From an uncultured Modestobacter sp. (GTDB lineage Bacteria; Actinomycetota; Actinomycetes; Mycobacteriales; Geodermatophilaceae), in NCBI RefSeq assembly GCF_947486615.1, contig NZ_CANKUD010000015.1, forward strand, positions 1-64,000: DNA of 64,000 nucleotides, in the 5' to 3' direction. Shown here piece by piece: positions 28,177-37,353 of the stretch. The position numbers and the translations under genes are program-made. Under the pieces are notes generated by a model. That model saw only the letters and a program-made list of their open reading frames with translations, ran no database searches and was not told the DNA's origin. Position 1 is the first letter of the stretch; every line of letters begins with the position of its first letter.

Positions 28177-29031
28177 ATGCCCAACCCGTTCGTGAAGCTG
28201 TGGAAGTACCTGACGGCCTCGGCCAACGACCAGATCGACCAGCGGGCCGACCCGAAGATCCAGATCCAGCAGGCGATCGAGGCGGAGCAGCAGCGGCACC
28301 AGTCGCTGAGCAACCAGGCCGCCGCCGTGCTGGGCAACCAGCGTCAGCTGGAGATGCGGCTGAGCCGCAAGCTCGGCGACATCGAGAAGCTGCAGGCCTC
28401 CGCCCGGCAGGCGCTGAACCTGGCCGACCAGACCCGCGCCTCGGGTGACGCGGGCAAGGCCGCCGAGTACGAGCAGGCCGCGCAGGCCTTCGCCACCCAG
28501 CTGGTGAGCGAGGAGCAGGCGGTGGAGGACCTCAAGCGCAGCCACGACGAGGCACTGCAGGCCGCCGAGCAGGCCAAGGGTGCGGTCGAGCAGAGCCGGA
28601 TGCGGCTGCAGTCGACGCTGGCCGAGCGCACCAAGCTGATGTCCCAGCTGGAGCAGGCCAAGATGCAGGAGCAGGTGTCCGCCTCGCTGCGCTCGGTCAA
28701 CGAGCTGTCGGCGCCGGGCAACACCCCCAGCCTGGGCGAGGTCCGGGACAAGATCGAGGCCCGCTACGCCAACGCGCTGGGCCAGGCCGAGCTGGCGCAG
28801 AACTCGGTCGAGGGCCGGATGCTCGAGGTGGAGAAGGCGACCATCGACGTCGCCGGCGCCTCCCGGCTCGCCGAGATCCGCGCGTCGATGGGTGGCGGCA
28901 CCCAGGCGACCAGTGGCAACCAGGCGATCAGTGGCAACCAGGCCGCCGGCGCGATCGAGTCCGGCGCCCCTGCGGTCGAGGGCACCGCGCTGGGTGCCGA
29001 GCAGCCGGCCGAGCGGCCCGAGCGCGCCTGA
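28177..29031 (+). CDS. pspA: phage shock protein A family protein
   Basis: A 284-residue PspA/IM30 (bacterial ESCRT-III-like) protein that coats stressed membranes. It begins [19 protein letters not shown] and is coiled-coil rich from about 25 to 215. The last 60 residues are low-complexity with three 6-residue near repeats ([18 protein letters not shown]) encoded by three 18-bp DNA units at 28897-28950. The ATG has AGGAGGA upstream. In mycobacteria pspA directly follows clgR, its activator; here both are in the window but are separated by the TetR, DUF4032, sugar importer and pgi genes. Confidence 0.92.
   Translation: MPNPFVKLWKYLTASANDQIDQRADPKIQIQQAIEAEQQRHQSLSNQAAAVLGNQRQLEMRLSRKLGDIEKLQASARQALNLADQTRASGDAGKAAEYEQAAQAFATQLVSEEQAVEDLKRSHDEALQAAEQAKGAVEQSRMRLQSTLAERTKLMSQLEQAKMQEQVSASLRSVNELSAPGNTPSLGEVRDKIEARYANALGQAELAQNSVEGRMLEVEKATIDVAGASRLAEIRASMGGGTQATSGNQAISGNQAAGAIESGAPAVEGTALGAEQPAERPERA
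28897..28950 (+). repeat. three 18-bp tandem repeats in pspA
   Basis: Units 28897-28914, 28915-28932 and 28933-28950 follow GGCAACCAGGCGATCAGT with few changes. They encode Gly-Thr/Asn-Gln-Ala-x-x units in the disordered tail. The repeat number could vary between strains. Confidence 0.75.
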
Positions 29032-29044
29032 CCCCCCACCACCC

Positions 29045-29081
29045 CGACGGCCGTCCCGCGCACCGCGTGGGGCGGCCGTCG
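29045..29081. terminator. convergent hairpin terminator pspA / nei
   Basis: Arms CGACGGCCG (29045-29053) and CGGCCGTCG (29073-29081), extended by TCCC/GGG, lie between the stops of pspA and the nei gene and could serve both. Confidence 0.6.
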
Positions 29082-29091
29082 CCGTGTCCGG

Positions 29092-29943
29092 TCAGGTGAC
29101 GACGACGGACGCCGGGTGGCCGGGCTCGCCGGTGCGGGCAAGCGGGTCGACCGGGCTGCGCGCCGCCTGGCACCGCGGGCACCAGTACGTCACCCGCTCC
29201 TGGGTGTCGGGACCCTGGTCGCCCAGCAGGATCGTCGTCCGGCACCGGCGGCACGGTCGGCCCCGGCGACCGAACACCCAGTGGTCCTCGCCGCGCCGGG
29301 TCGAGCCGGTGGTGCTCTGCTCCGGGCGGTCGCGGTTGGCCTGCATCAGCGTGCGGGCCCGGGTGACCAGGCCGGGCAGGTCGTCGACGTCGGCGACCCG
29401 GGCCCAGGGGTGGGTACGGGTCATGAACAGCGTCTCGACCTTGTAGAGGTTGCCGATGCCGGCCAGGTTGCGCTGGTCCAGGACAGCCACGCCGATCTGC
29501 TCGTCGGGGTGTGAGCGCAGCCGGCGCAGCGCCTCGTCCAGGTCCCAGTCCGGGCCCAGCACGTCGGGGCCGAGGTGGCCGACCAGCTCGCTCTCCGCGC
29601 TGGTGGGCACGATCCGCAGGTCGTGCAGCCGGTACCCGATGCAGTCCCACGCGTCGGTGGAGAGGACGGCCCGGATGCTGTGCGCGGGCCCGCCCTTCCA
29701 CGGGGTGCCCTTGCGGTAGATGTGCCAGCTGCCGTCCATCCGGTAGTGCGAGCGCAGCGTCCGGCCGTCGGCGAAGCGGGTGAGCATGTGCTTGCCGCGG
29801 GGCACGACCTCGGTGACGGTGGCGCCGGCGAGGTCGACCGTGGCCAGCTGGGGCACCCGGAGCTCGCCGGTGGTGAGCGTGGCGCCGGCCAGGGCGGTGT
29901 TCATCCGCTGCGCCGCCAACCAGACGGTGTCTCCTTCGGGCAT
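29092..29943 (-). CDS. nei: Fpg/Nei family DNA glycosylase (Nei2-like)
   Basis: A 283-residue formamidopyrimidine/endonuclease VIII-type glycosylase-lyase. It starts MPEGDTVW with the catalytic Pro2 and Glu3; the conserved lysine is in VVPRGKHMLTRF near 51; the helix-two-turn-helix is around LDQRNLAGIGNLYKVE (about 165-180); the C-terminal zinc finger is C-x2-C-x19-C-x2-C (CRRC and CPRC, about 236-262). Such enzymes excise oxidised pyrimidines and cut the strand. In mycobacteria nei2 is next to lhr; here lhr lies upstream on the same strand, 1.9 kb away. A broken second copy of its C-terminus lies immediately upstream. Confidence 0.92.
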   Translation of the reverse strand: MPEGDTVWLAAQRMNTALAGATLTTGELRVPQLATVDLAGATVTEVVPRGKHMLTRFADGRTLRSHYRMDGSWHIYRKGTPWKGGPAHSIRAVLSTDAWDCIGYRLHDLRIVPTSAESELVGHLGPDVLGPDWDLDEALRRLRSHPDEQIGVAVLDQRNLAGIGNLYKVETLFMTRTHPWARVADVDDLPGLVTRARTLMQANRDRPEQSTTGSTRRGEDHWVFGRRGRPCRRCRTTILLGDQGPDTQERVTYWCPRCQAARSPVDPLARTGEPGHPASVVVT

Positions 29944-30009
29944 CCCGCCATGATCCTCGGCGTCTGCCGTGCCCGCCGGGCGATGGCCGCCGGACGGTGG
30001 CCGTCCGGC

Positions 30010-30264
30010 TCACCGTCGGGCGCGGACCGCCTCGGTGCCGGGGAGACCGGTGCGGGCGCGGGGGGCGACCGGCAGTGGAGTGGCCTGGCAGGTCGGGCAC
30101 CACCAGGTGACCCGTTCCTGCAGGTCCGGGCCCTGGTCAGCGAGCAGGACGGCGGTGCCGCAGCGGCGGCAGGGCCGACCCTTCCGGCCGGCGACCCAGT
30201 GGTCCTGCCCGTGCCGGGTGATCCCGGTGGTGCTCTGCGCGGGGCGATGCCGGTTGGCCAGCAT
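30010..30264 (-). pseudogene. C-terminal remnant of a second Nei-type glycosylase
   Basis: An 84-codon open frame that aligns without gaps to the last 83 residues of the adjacent Nei protein: LANRHRPAQSTTGITRHGQD against QANRDRPEQSTTGSTRRGED, then HWVAGRKGRPCRRC against HWVFGRRGRPCRRC, and QGPDLQERVTWWCPTCQA against QGPDTQERVTYWCPRCQA. All four zinc cysteines are kept. Nothing upstream of about 30264 resembles the catalytic N-terminus or the helix-two-turn-helix, so it cannot be a glycosylase. The differences from the intact copy are many, so the copy is old or came from a related paralogue. Whether it is expressed is unknown. Confidence 0.85.
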
Positions 30265-30382
30265 CCGAGGCGGGTCGCCCGGCCGGGGATCCAGCGGCTC
30301 CCACCGGCGAGTGACCGCTGGTGACAGCCGGCCGACACCCGGGAACAGCCGGCGGTCCTCCGGTGCTCACGTGCCCGTGACC
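30265..30382. other. intergenic region
   Basis: 118 bp between the nei remnant and the next gene. It contains two short inverted repeats rich in GCCGGC but no convincing promoter. Confidence 0.4.
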
Positions 30383-30961
30383 ATGTCGACGCGACTCCGT
30401 AGCCTCACCGGTACCCCGGCCCCGAAGCCGACCGCCGAGCCGGTGACGGTGACGGTCGCCCGGGTCGTCCGCCCGGACGTGCAGGAGGCCTTCGAGCAGT
30501 GGGCCGCTGATGTGCAGGAGCTGCTCACCGCCTTCCCCGGCAACCTGGGGTCGTCGCTGCTGCGCCCGGGCCCGGGCAGCGACGAGTACCACCTGGTCTT
30601 CCGGTTCGCCGACCACGAGTCGCTGAGCCACTGGGAGCAGTCACCCCAGCGCGCCGAGGCGCTGGCCCGGGTGCACCGGCTGGTCGAGGACGAGCGCATC
30701 GCCCGCGCGGTCGGCCTGCAGACGTTCTTCGCGGTGCCGCCGCGGCCCGGCCCGGTGTGGCGCAGCTGGCTGCTCACCGTCGCCGTCGTGCTGCTGTTCA
30801 CCACCACCTTCCAGCTGCTCGCCGTGCCGTTCGTCGGCGACTGGCCGTGGCCGCTGCGCCTGCTGCTGTCGGCGGTCTACGTCGTGACGGCGCTGCGCGT
30901 GTCGATGCCGCGGCTGAGCCGGTGGCTCGCTCCCTGGCTGGAGGGCTCCCGCCGCCGTTGA
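30383..30961 (+). CDS. membrane protein with antibiotic biosynthesis monooxygenase-like domain
   Basis: A 192-residue protein with an ABM (ferredoxin-like dimeric) fold at about residues 20-118 (VTVTVARVVRPDVQEAFEQW, LVFRFADHESLSHWEQSPQR) and two transmembrane helices at about 127-147 and 155-173. Such fused ABM-membrane proteins are common hypothetical proteins in actinobacteria; the substrate is not known. The start is uncertain: ATG 30383, or GTG at 30371 or 30377, and no ribosome binding site is obvious. Confidence 0.72.
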   Translation: MSTRLRSLTGTPAPKPTAEPVTVTVARVVRPDVQEAFEQWAADVQELLTAFPGNLGSSLLRPGPGSDEYHLVFRFADHESLSHWEQSPQRAEALARVHRLVEDERIARAVGLQTFFAVPPRPGPVWRSWLLTVAVVLLFTTTFQLLAVPFVGDWPWPLRLLLSAVYVVTALRVSMPRLSRWLAPWLEGSRRR

Positions 30962-30992
30962 GCCGCGCCGGCTCCATGGCAACATCGCGGCC

Positions 30993-31787
30993 GTGCTCGC
31001 CGGCCTGCCGCAGGACCCGGTCACCCCGCCGACCGCAGTGGCGTCGCTCGCCGGCGACGAGCCGCTGCACGTCGTCTGGCGCAACACACGCGGCGGGCTG
31101 ACCTGGCAGATGGGCGCGGGCGACGGTCGTCGGTTCGTGAAGTGGGCGCCGGCCGGCAGCGGTCTCCCGATCGCCGGGGAGGCCGAACGGCTCGGCTGGG
31201 CAGCCCGGCTCATCTCGGTCCCCCGGCCACTGGCCCGCGGGGAGGACGTCGAGGGCGAGTGGCTGGTGACCGCCGGGCTGCCTGGGCGCAGCGCCGTCGA
31301 TCCGCGCTGGCTGGCCGACCCCGGCACCGCCATCGCCGCGGTCGGCGCGGGCCTGCGTGCGCTGCACGATGCGCTGCCGGCGGCGGACTGTCCCTTCGAC
31401 TGGTCGGCCAGCGCCCGGGTGGCCGATGCCCACCGCCGGGCCGATTCGCTGCACCCGCAGCGGTGGTGGCCGGAGCACCGCGGCCCCACGGTGCCTGAGG
31501 TGCTGGCCCGGTTGGACGACGCACCGGACCCCGATCGGCTGGTGGTCTGCCACGGAGACGCCTGCGCGCCGAACACGCTGCTCACCGACGACGGCCGCTG
31601 GTCCGGACACGTCGACCTCGGCTCGCTGGGGGTGGCCGACCGCTGGGCGGACCTGGCGGTGGCCACCTGGAGCACCGTCTGGAACTACGGGCCGGGCTGG
31701 GAGCGCCCGCTGCTCGATGCCTACGGCATCGAGCCGGACGAAGAGCGAACCGCCTACTACCGCCTGCTCTGGGACGCCGGACCGTGA
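30993..31787 (+). CDS. APH(3')-like aminoglycoside phosphotransferase family protein
   Basis: A 264-residue kinase of the APH family. The catalytic loop HGDACAPN is near residues 186-194 and the metal-binding VDLGSLGVADRWADLA near 209-224, the form typical of APH(3') enzymes. The ATP-anchoring lysine is in RFVKWAP (about 47-53). The length equals that of APH(3') enzymes. Whether it modifies kanamycin/neomycin-type drugs or a cellular substrate cannot be told from sequence. The GTG start at 30993 follows CAACAT by 7 nt, a weak leaderless-type box. It is surrounded by non-mobile genes, and its GC content looks the same as its neighbours, so it is probably intrinsic. Confidence 0.85.
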   Translation: MLAGLPQDPVTPPTAVASLAGDEPLHVVWRNTRGGLTWQMGAGDGRRFVKWAPAGSGLPIAGEAERLGWAARLISVPRPLARGEDVEGEWLVTAGLPGRSAVDPRWLADPGTAIAAVGAGLRALHDALPAADCPFDWSASARVADAHRRADSLHPQRWWPEHRGPTVPEVLARLDDAPDPDRLVVCHGDACAPNTLLTDDGRWSGHVDLGSLGVADRWADLAVATWSTVWNYGPGWERPLLDAYGIEPDEERTAYYRLLWDAGP

Positions 31788-31794
31788 ACGCTGA

Positions 31795-31837
31795 ACCCGG
31801 GTGGCCCGGATCCCCGCCGGTTCTGGGCCACCCGGGT
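31795..31837. terminator. convergent hairpin terminator APH / lhr
   Basis: Perfect 13-bp arms ACCCGGGTGGCCC (31795-31807) and GGGCCACCCGGGT (31825-31837) with a 17-nt loop lie between the two converging genes. Confidence 0.72.
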
Positions 31838-31844
31838 GCACACC

Positions 31845-34800
31845 TCAGCCGCGCAGCCGGAGGCCGCGCGGGGTCGCGGCGAAGCCGGCCGCCTGCAGCG
31901 CGGCGGTGAGCGGACCAGACTCGTGGACCGAGGCCCCGTCGGCCTTCTGCACGACCATCCGGCCCAGCGCGCCCGAGGCGACGGCACCGGACAACGCGGT
32001 GGCCGCCTCCTTGAGCACGGTCTCCTCCTCGGTCCAGGACAGCAGCGTCTTGCCGCCGCGCTCGACGTAGAGCACCAGCTCCCCGTCGACCAGCACGACC
32101 AGCGCCCCGGCCTTGCGCCCGGCCCGGTGACCGCTCTTCTTCGTGGCGGTGCCGGTGCCCTCTCCGAGGTCGACGGCGTCGTCGGCCGCGGGGGCGACCG
32201 CCCGCTCAGGCCAGGGGAGGGCGGCGCCGTAGACGTTGGCCGGGTCGGTGGCGGCCAGGACGACCGGGCCGGCCGGCACCCGGTCGGGGCTGGCGAAGCT
32301 GCGCACCCGGTCGATCGACCCGGGCGTGCCGAACTGGGCGGCCCCCAGGGTCTCCACGAAGTAGCCGCGGCGGGCCCGGCCGTTCTCCTCGAACGCCCGC
32401 AGCACCGGGTAGACGGCGGAGAACCCGCCGGTGACCTGCTCGGCCTGCACCGCACCGCGGGTGAGCACGCCGTGCCGTTCCAGCAGCGCCTCGGCCCGGG
32501 CGGTGGTGCGTTTGGTCGGGTTGCCCTCCAGCTCGGGCAGCCGCGACCAGCGGCCGGCCATCGACGGTGGCCCGGTGCGGCTGGGCATGGCCGGGCGGCC
32601 CAGCCGGGTGCGGCCGTGCCGGGTGCGGTCGAGCCGGGCGCGCGGGGCGGCCGGCTGGCGCTTGTGGGTGCCGCCGCCGGACAGCCGGGTGCGCAGCGGG
32701 GCGAGGGTGTCGTTGGTGAGCGCGCCGGCCCAGACCAGGTCCCAGATCTCCTCGGCCAGGGCGGGGTCGTCGGTCGCGCCGACCCGGTCGGACAGCGAGC
32801 GGAAGAACAGCGCCTGGCCACCGGCGAGCTCGTCGAGCAGCGCCGCGCCGTACCCGCCCTCCACCGAGGCGGCACCGGGTGGTTCGGGCAGCAGCAGAGG
32901 CGCGAGGTCGGCGGGCACCAGGGTGACCCAGCCGTCGCCGCCGGAGAGCCCGCCGGCGCCGCCCCACAGCACCTCGCCGGCGCTGGTCAGCTCGTCGAGC
33001 AGGGCGGGGGAGTAGTCGCGCACCCGGGACGGCAGCACCAGGGTCTCCAGCGCCGAGGCCGGCACCAGCGCGCCGGCCAGCTGCTCGACCACGGCCAGCA
33101 CGCCGTCCACGCCGCGCAGCCGACCGCCGACCGACTGCCAGGACGGGGTGAACCGGGCGAGGGTGCCGATCGGCACCGGCTCGACCTCCTGGCGCAGCTT
33201 GGCCAGCGAGCGCCGCCGGACCGAGCGCAGCACGTCGGCGTCGCACCACTCCTGACCGGTGCCACCGGGCCGGAACTCGCCGGTGACCAGCCGGCCGGTG
33301 CCGACCAGCCGCTGCGCCGTGGCGGTGACGACGGCGACCCCGAGGCCCAGCCGGGTGGCGACGTCGGCGGGCACGAACGGGCCGTGGGTGCGGGCGTACC
33401 GGCTGACCAGGTCGCCCAGCGGGTCGGCGACCGGCTCGGTGAACACCTCCGGCACCCCGACCGGCAGCGCGGTGCCGAGCGCGTCCCGGAGCCGGCCCGC
33501 GTCCTCGATCGCGACGTGCCGTTCCTCGCCGGCGACCCGGACCACCAGGGCACGGCGGGTGGTGACCAGCTCGGTCAGCCACTCGGCCGGCACCCCTCGC
33601 GCGGCGGCCTCGGCGACGGTCAGGTCGCCGACCACCCGCAGCAGGTCGGCGGCGCCGTCGACGTCGCGGGGGTGCCGCTCGGCCGGCAGCCGCTGCAGCT
33701 CGGCCTCGATCTCGGTCATCGCGTCGGCGTCGAGCAGCTCGCGCAGCTCGGAACGGCCCAGCAGCTCGGCCAGCAGGCCGGTGTCCAGGGCCAGCGCCTG
33801 GGCGCGGCGCTCGGCCATCGGGGCGTCGCCCTCGTAGATGAACTGGCCGACGTAGCCGAACAGCAGCGACTGGGCGAAGGGCGAGGCGGTCTGCGTCTGC
33901 ACGTCGACGACCCGCACCCGGCGGGACCGGACGTCGCTCATCAGCTCGACCAGGCCGGGCACGTCGTAGACGTCCTGCAGCACCTCCCGGACCGCCTCGA
34001 GCGTGATCGGGAACGAGGAGAACTCACTCGCCACCGAGAGCAGCTGGGCCGCCCGCTGGCGCTGCTGCCACAGTGGGGTGCGCTTGCGCGGGTCGCGCTT
34101 GGGCAGCAGCAGCGCGCGGGCCGCACACTCGCGGAACCGGCTGGCGAACAGCGCGGAGTTGCCGACCTCGGCGGTGACCTCCCGCTCGACGTCGTCCGGG
34201 TCGAGGATCGCCAGGTCGGCCTCGGGCGCCTCGCCGGTGGTGTCGGGCAGCCGCAGCACGATGCCGTCGTCGGAGTGCATCGAGGCGACGTCGACGCCGT
34301 ACCGCTCGCGCAGCCGGGCGGCGAGCACCAGCGCCCAGGGGGCGTTGACCTGCGCGCCGAAGGGGGAGTGGACCACCAGGCGCCAGTCGCCGAGCTCGTC
34401 GCGGAACCGCTCGACCAGCATCGTGCGGTCGTCGGGCAGGTGCCCGGTGGCCTGCTTCTGCTCGGCCAGGTAGGCGAGCAGGTTGGCCGCGCCCCACGCG
34501 TCCAGGCCCGCGGCCCGGGCGCGCTCCGCCCCGGCCTCGGGGGTCGCCGACCCGACCTCGCGCAGGAACGCGCCGAGCGCCCGGCCCAGCTCCAGCGGCC
34601 GGCCGAGTGTGTCGCCGTGCCAGAACGGCATCTTGCCCGGGAGCCCCGGCGCGGGGCTGACGAGCACCCGGTCGTGGGTGATCTCCTCGATCCGCCAGGA
34701 CGAGGACCCGAGCAGGAACACGTCGCCCACCCGGGACTCGTAGACCATCTCCTCGTCGAGCTCGCCGACCCGGCGGCCGCCGTTCTCCCCGGCGCCGGAG

Positions 34801-36446
34801 ACGAGGAAGACGCCGAACAGCCCGCGGTCGGGGATGGTGCCGCCGCTGGTGACCGCCAGCCGCTGGGCGCCGGTACGGGCGGTGAGGGTGTCGGTGACCC
34901 GGTCCCAGGTGAGCCGGGGGCGCAACTCGGCGAAGGCGTCGGAGGGGTAGCGGCCGGCCAGCATGTCCAGCACCGCGTGCAGCGCCGACTCGGGCAGTGA
35001 GGCGAACGCGGCCGAGCGGCGGAGCACGGCGGCGACCTCGTCGACGGTGCGCGGGCGCTCGGAGACCATCGCGACGATCTGCTGGGCCAGCACGTCGAGG
35101 GGGTTGCGCAGGTACCGGGTGGACTCGATCGCACCGGCCCGCATCCGCTCGGCGACGACGGCGCTCTGCACCAGGTCACCGCGGAACTTCGGGAAGATCA
35201 CGCCCTCGCTGACCGCGCCGACCTGGTGCCCGGCCCGGCCCACCCGCTGCAGCCCGGCGGCCACGTTGGGCGGGGACTCGACCTGGACCACCAGGTCGAC
35301 CGCGCCCATGTCGATGCCCAGCTCCAGCGAGGAGGTGGCCACGACCGCGGGCAGCTGCCCGGACTTGAGTGCCTCCTCCACCACGGCGCGCTGCTCGCGG
35401 GAGACCGAGCCGTGGTGCGCCGAGGCGACCGGCTTGACGTCGGCTGGCAGCCCGCCGCCGGAGCCGGCCTGCGCCATCAGCTCGGCCGGGTTCGCCCCGT
35501 GCGGCAGCGGTTCGCCGGTGGCCCGCTCGTAGGCCAGCTCGTTGAGCCGGCTGGTCAGCCGCTCGGCCAGCCGGCGGGAGTTCGCGAAGACGATCGTGCT
35601 GCGGTGTGACTCGATCAGGTCGAGCACCCGCTCCTCGACCGCCGGCCAGATCGACGTCCGCGGCTGGTTGCCCGCCGCCGACCCCTCCAGCTCACCGGTC
35701 GGCTGGCCCAGCTGGCTCATGTCCTCGACCGGGACGACGACGGAGAGGTCCCACTGCTTCTGCGACGGCGGGGCGACCACCTGCACCGGCCGGCCGCCGG
35801 CGAGGAAGGTCGACACCTCCTCGATGGGGCGCACCGTGGCCGACAGCCCGATCCGCTGGGCCGGCCGCTCCAGCAGCTCGTCGAGCCGGTCGAGGGAGAC
35901 GGCCAGGTGGGCGCCGCGCTTGCTGCCGCACACGGCGTGCACCTCGTCCAGGATCACCGTCTCGACCCCGCGCAGCGCTTCCCGGGCCTGGCTGGTGAGC
36001 AGCAGGAACAGCGACTCCGGGGTGGTGATCAGGATGTCCGGCGGGCGGCGGGCGAAGAGGCGCCGCTCGTCGGCCGGGGTGTCGCCGGACCGGATGCCGA
36101 CGGTGATCTCCGGGCGGTCCTGCCCCAGCCTGGCCGCGGCCTGGCCGATGCCGGCCAGCGGTGCCCGGAGGTTGCGCTCGACGTCGACGGCCAGCGCCTT
36201 GAGCGGGGAGACGTAGAGGACCCGGCAGCGGGCCAGCGGCTCCTCAGGCGGCGGCGCGGCGGCCAGCCGGTCCAGCGACCAGAGGAACGCCGCCAGCGTC
36301 TTGCCCGAGCCGGTGGGGGCGACGACCAGGGCGTGCTCGCCGCTGCTGATCGCCGTCCAGGCGCCCTCCTGGGCAGCGGTCGGCTGCTCGAAGGCGCCGG
36401 TGAACCACGCCCGGGTGGGTGCGGAGAACCGATCAAGGGCCGACAC
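31845..36446 (-). CDS. lhr: ATP-dependent helicase Lhr
   Basis: A 1533-residue superfamily 2 helicase of the large Lhr type, a 3'-5' DNA translocase and helicase that prefers RNA:DNA hybrids and is DNA-damage linked in mycobacteria. Walker A APTGSGKT is at residues 43-50, Walker B ILDEVH near 165-170, motif III LSATVRP, and motif VI QRVGRAGHQVG near 415. The Lhr winged helix, core domain and long C-terminal region are present, matching the 1500-residue family length. The GTG at 36446 begins SALDRFSAPTRAWF, the usual Lhr start. It reads toward nei2, its usual partner gene in actinobacteria. Confidence 0.95.
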   Translation of the reverse strand: MSALDRFSAPTRAWFTGAFEQPTAAQEGAWTAISSGEHALVVAPTGSGKTLAAFLWSLDRLAAAPPPEEPLARCRVLYVSPLKALAVDVERNLRAPLAGIGQAAARLGQDRPEITVGIRSGDTPADERRLFARRPPDILITTPESLFLLLTSQAREALRGVETVILDEVHAVCGSKRGAHLAVSLDRLDELLERPAQRIGLSATVRPIEEVSTFLAGGRPVQVVAPPSQKQWDLSVVVPVEDMSQLGQPTGELEGSAAGNQPRTSIWPAVEERVLDLIESHRSTIVFANSRRLAERLTSRLNELAYERATGEPLPHGANPAELMAQAGSGGGLPADVKPVASAHHGSVSREQRAVVEEALKSGQLPAVVATSSLELGIDMGAVDLVVQVESPPNVAAGLQRVGRAGHQVGAVSEGVIFPKFRGDLVQSAVVAERMRAGAIESTRYLRNPLDVLAQQIVAMVSERPRTVDEVAAVLRRSAAFASLPESALHAVLDMLAGRYPSDAFAELRPRLTWDRVTDTLTARTGAQRLAVTSGGTIPDRGLFGVFLVSGAGENGGRRVGELDEEMVYESRVGDVFLLGSSSWRIEEITHDRVLVSPAPGLPGKMPFWHGDTLGRPLELGRALGAFLREVGSATPEAGAERARAAGLDAWGAANLLAYLAEQKQATGHLPDDRTMLVERFRDELGDWRLVVHSPFGAQVNAPWALVLAARLRERYGVDVASMHSDDGIVLRLPDTTGEAPEADLAILDPDDVEREVTAEVGNSALFASRFRECAARALLLPKRDPRKRTPLWQQRQRAAQLLSVASEFSSFPITLEAVREVLQDVYDVPGLVELMSDVRSRRVRVVDVQTQTASPFAQSLLFGYVGQFIYEGDAPMAERRAQALALDTGLLAELLGRSELRELLDADAMTEIEAELQRLPAERHPRDVDGAADLLRVVGDLTVAEAAARGVPAEWLTELVTTRRALVVRVAGEERHVAIEDAGRLRDALGTALPVGVPEVFTEPVADPLGDLVSRYARTHGPFVPADVATRLGLGVAVVTATAQRLVGTGRLVTGEFRPGGTGQEWCDADVLRSVRRRSLAKLRQEVEPVPIGTLARFTPSWQSVGGRLRGVDGVLAVVEQLAGALVPASALETLVLPSRVRDYSPALLDELTSAGEVLWGGAGGLSGGDGWVTLVPADLAPLLLPEPPGAASVEGGYGAALLDELAGGQALFFRSLSDRVGATDDPALAEEIWDLVWAGALTNDTLAPLRTRLSGGGTHKRQPAAPRARLDRTRHGRTRLGRPAMPSRTGPPSMAGRWSRLPELEGNPTKRTTARAEALLERHGVLTRGAVQAEQVTGGFSAVYPVLRAFEENGRARRGYFVETLGAAQFGTPGSIDRVRSFASPDRVPAGPVVLAATDPANVYGAALPWPERAVAPAADDAVDLGEGTGTATKKSGHRAGRKAGALVVLVDGELVLYVERGGKTLLSWTEEETVLKEAATALSGAVASGALGRMVVQKADGASVHESGPLTAALQAAGFAATPRGLRLRG

Positions 36447-36485
36447 GCCGTCCAGTGTCCACGCGGGTACGACAGTCCGCCGTGG

Positions 36486-37307
36486 TCAGCCCGGGCGGCG
36501 GGCCTCCAGCAGGTATCGCTGGGACCACGAGACGAGCGCGCCGTCCCGTTCGATCCGCCGGTGCAGCGCGGCCAGCTGCGGCCGGTACCGCTCCACCGAG
36601 AAGTCCGGCACGGTCCAGACCACCTTGCGCAGGAAGTGCACCACCGCGCCGACGTCGGTGAACTCGACCCGGCAGGCCTGCGACCGCAGGTCGACGACGT
36701 CCAGCCCGGCGCTGCGCGCGGCGTCGGCGGCCAGCGCCGCGCTGGGCAGGTCGGGCTCCGGTCGTGCGCCGGTCAGCGCCTCGGCGAGCACCCGGTGGGT
36801 CCCCGAGCCCACCCCCTGGCTCAGGTACGTCCCGCCGGGGGAGAGGAGGCGGGCGATCTCCGCCCAGGGCCGCGTGGTCGGGTGCCGGCTGCTCACCAGG
36901 TCGAATGCGGCGTCGGGGAAGGGCAGCGGTCCGGCGTCCGGGGCCTCGGCCACCGCGCCGTCCCACCGGGCGAGCCGGGCACGGGCGAGGGCGAGGTTGG
37001 GCGGCCACGACTCGGTGGCCGCCACCCGGGCGGGCCGGCGCGCAGCCCGGGTCAGCGCGGCGGCGTAGACCTCGCCACCACCGGTCTGCACGTCCAGCGA
37101 TGCGGCCGCTGCGCCCAGCCGGTCGGCCAGCAGCCCGGCGTAGCCCCAGGCGGGTCGCTCCTCGCTGGCCCGCCCGGTGAACCAGGAGAAGTCCCAGCCC
37201 TCGGTGGGCGCGGCCGCGCCCTCGGCCACCAGGTCCTCGAACGTCGGCACCGCAGCAGCGTGGGTGGTGGTCGAGGAGTCGACAAGTGGATTCGTCGAGG
37301 TGACCAT
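36486..37307 (-). CDS. class I SAM-dependent methyltransferase
   Basis: A protein of about 273 residues with a Rossmann methyltransferase fold. The SAM-binding motif I region reads SLDVQTGGGEVYAAAL (about 68-83), an acidic end of strand 2 is in VAATES, and motif IV-like FDLVSSRHPT plus ARLLSPGGTYLSQGVG follow. The substrate is not predictable. The ATG at 37307 is preferred over the GTG at 37355 because the longer form would overlap the divergent KTSC gene. It is located just upstream of lhr on the same strand with a 39-bp gap. Confidence 0.82.
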   Translation of the reverse strand: MVTSTNPLVDSSTTTHAAAVPTFEDLVAEGAAAPTEGWDFSWFTGRASEERPAWGYAGLLADRLGAAAASLDVQTGGGEVYAAALTRAARRPARVAATESWPPNLALARARLARWDGAVAEAPDAGPLPFPDAAFDLVSSRHPTTRPWAEIARLLSPGGTYLSQGVGSGTHRVLAEALTGARPEPDLPSAALAADAARSAGLDVVDLRSQACRVEFTDVGAVVHFLRKVVWTVPDFSVERYRPQLAALHRRIERDGALVSWSQRYLLEARRPG

Positions 37308-37353
37308 GGGATGACACAGGTGTAGTTCCACCGTCGTCGTCCGGGTGGGTGCC

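Noticed and set aside
30993-31787. Recent horizontal acquisition of the APH-like gene
   Set aside because: Base composition and codon use look like the surrounding genes and no mobile element or flanking repeat is visible.
31836-35000. Long plus-strand open frame opposite lhr
   Set aside because: Antisense shadow of lhr; the encoded sequence is low-complexity and the lhr frame carries all helicase motifs.
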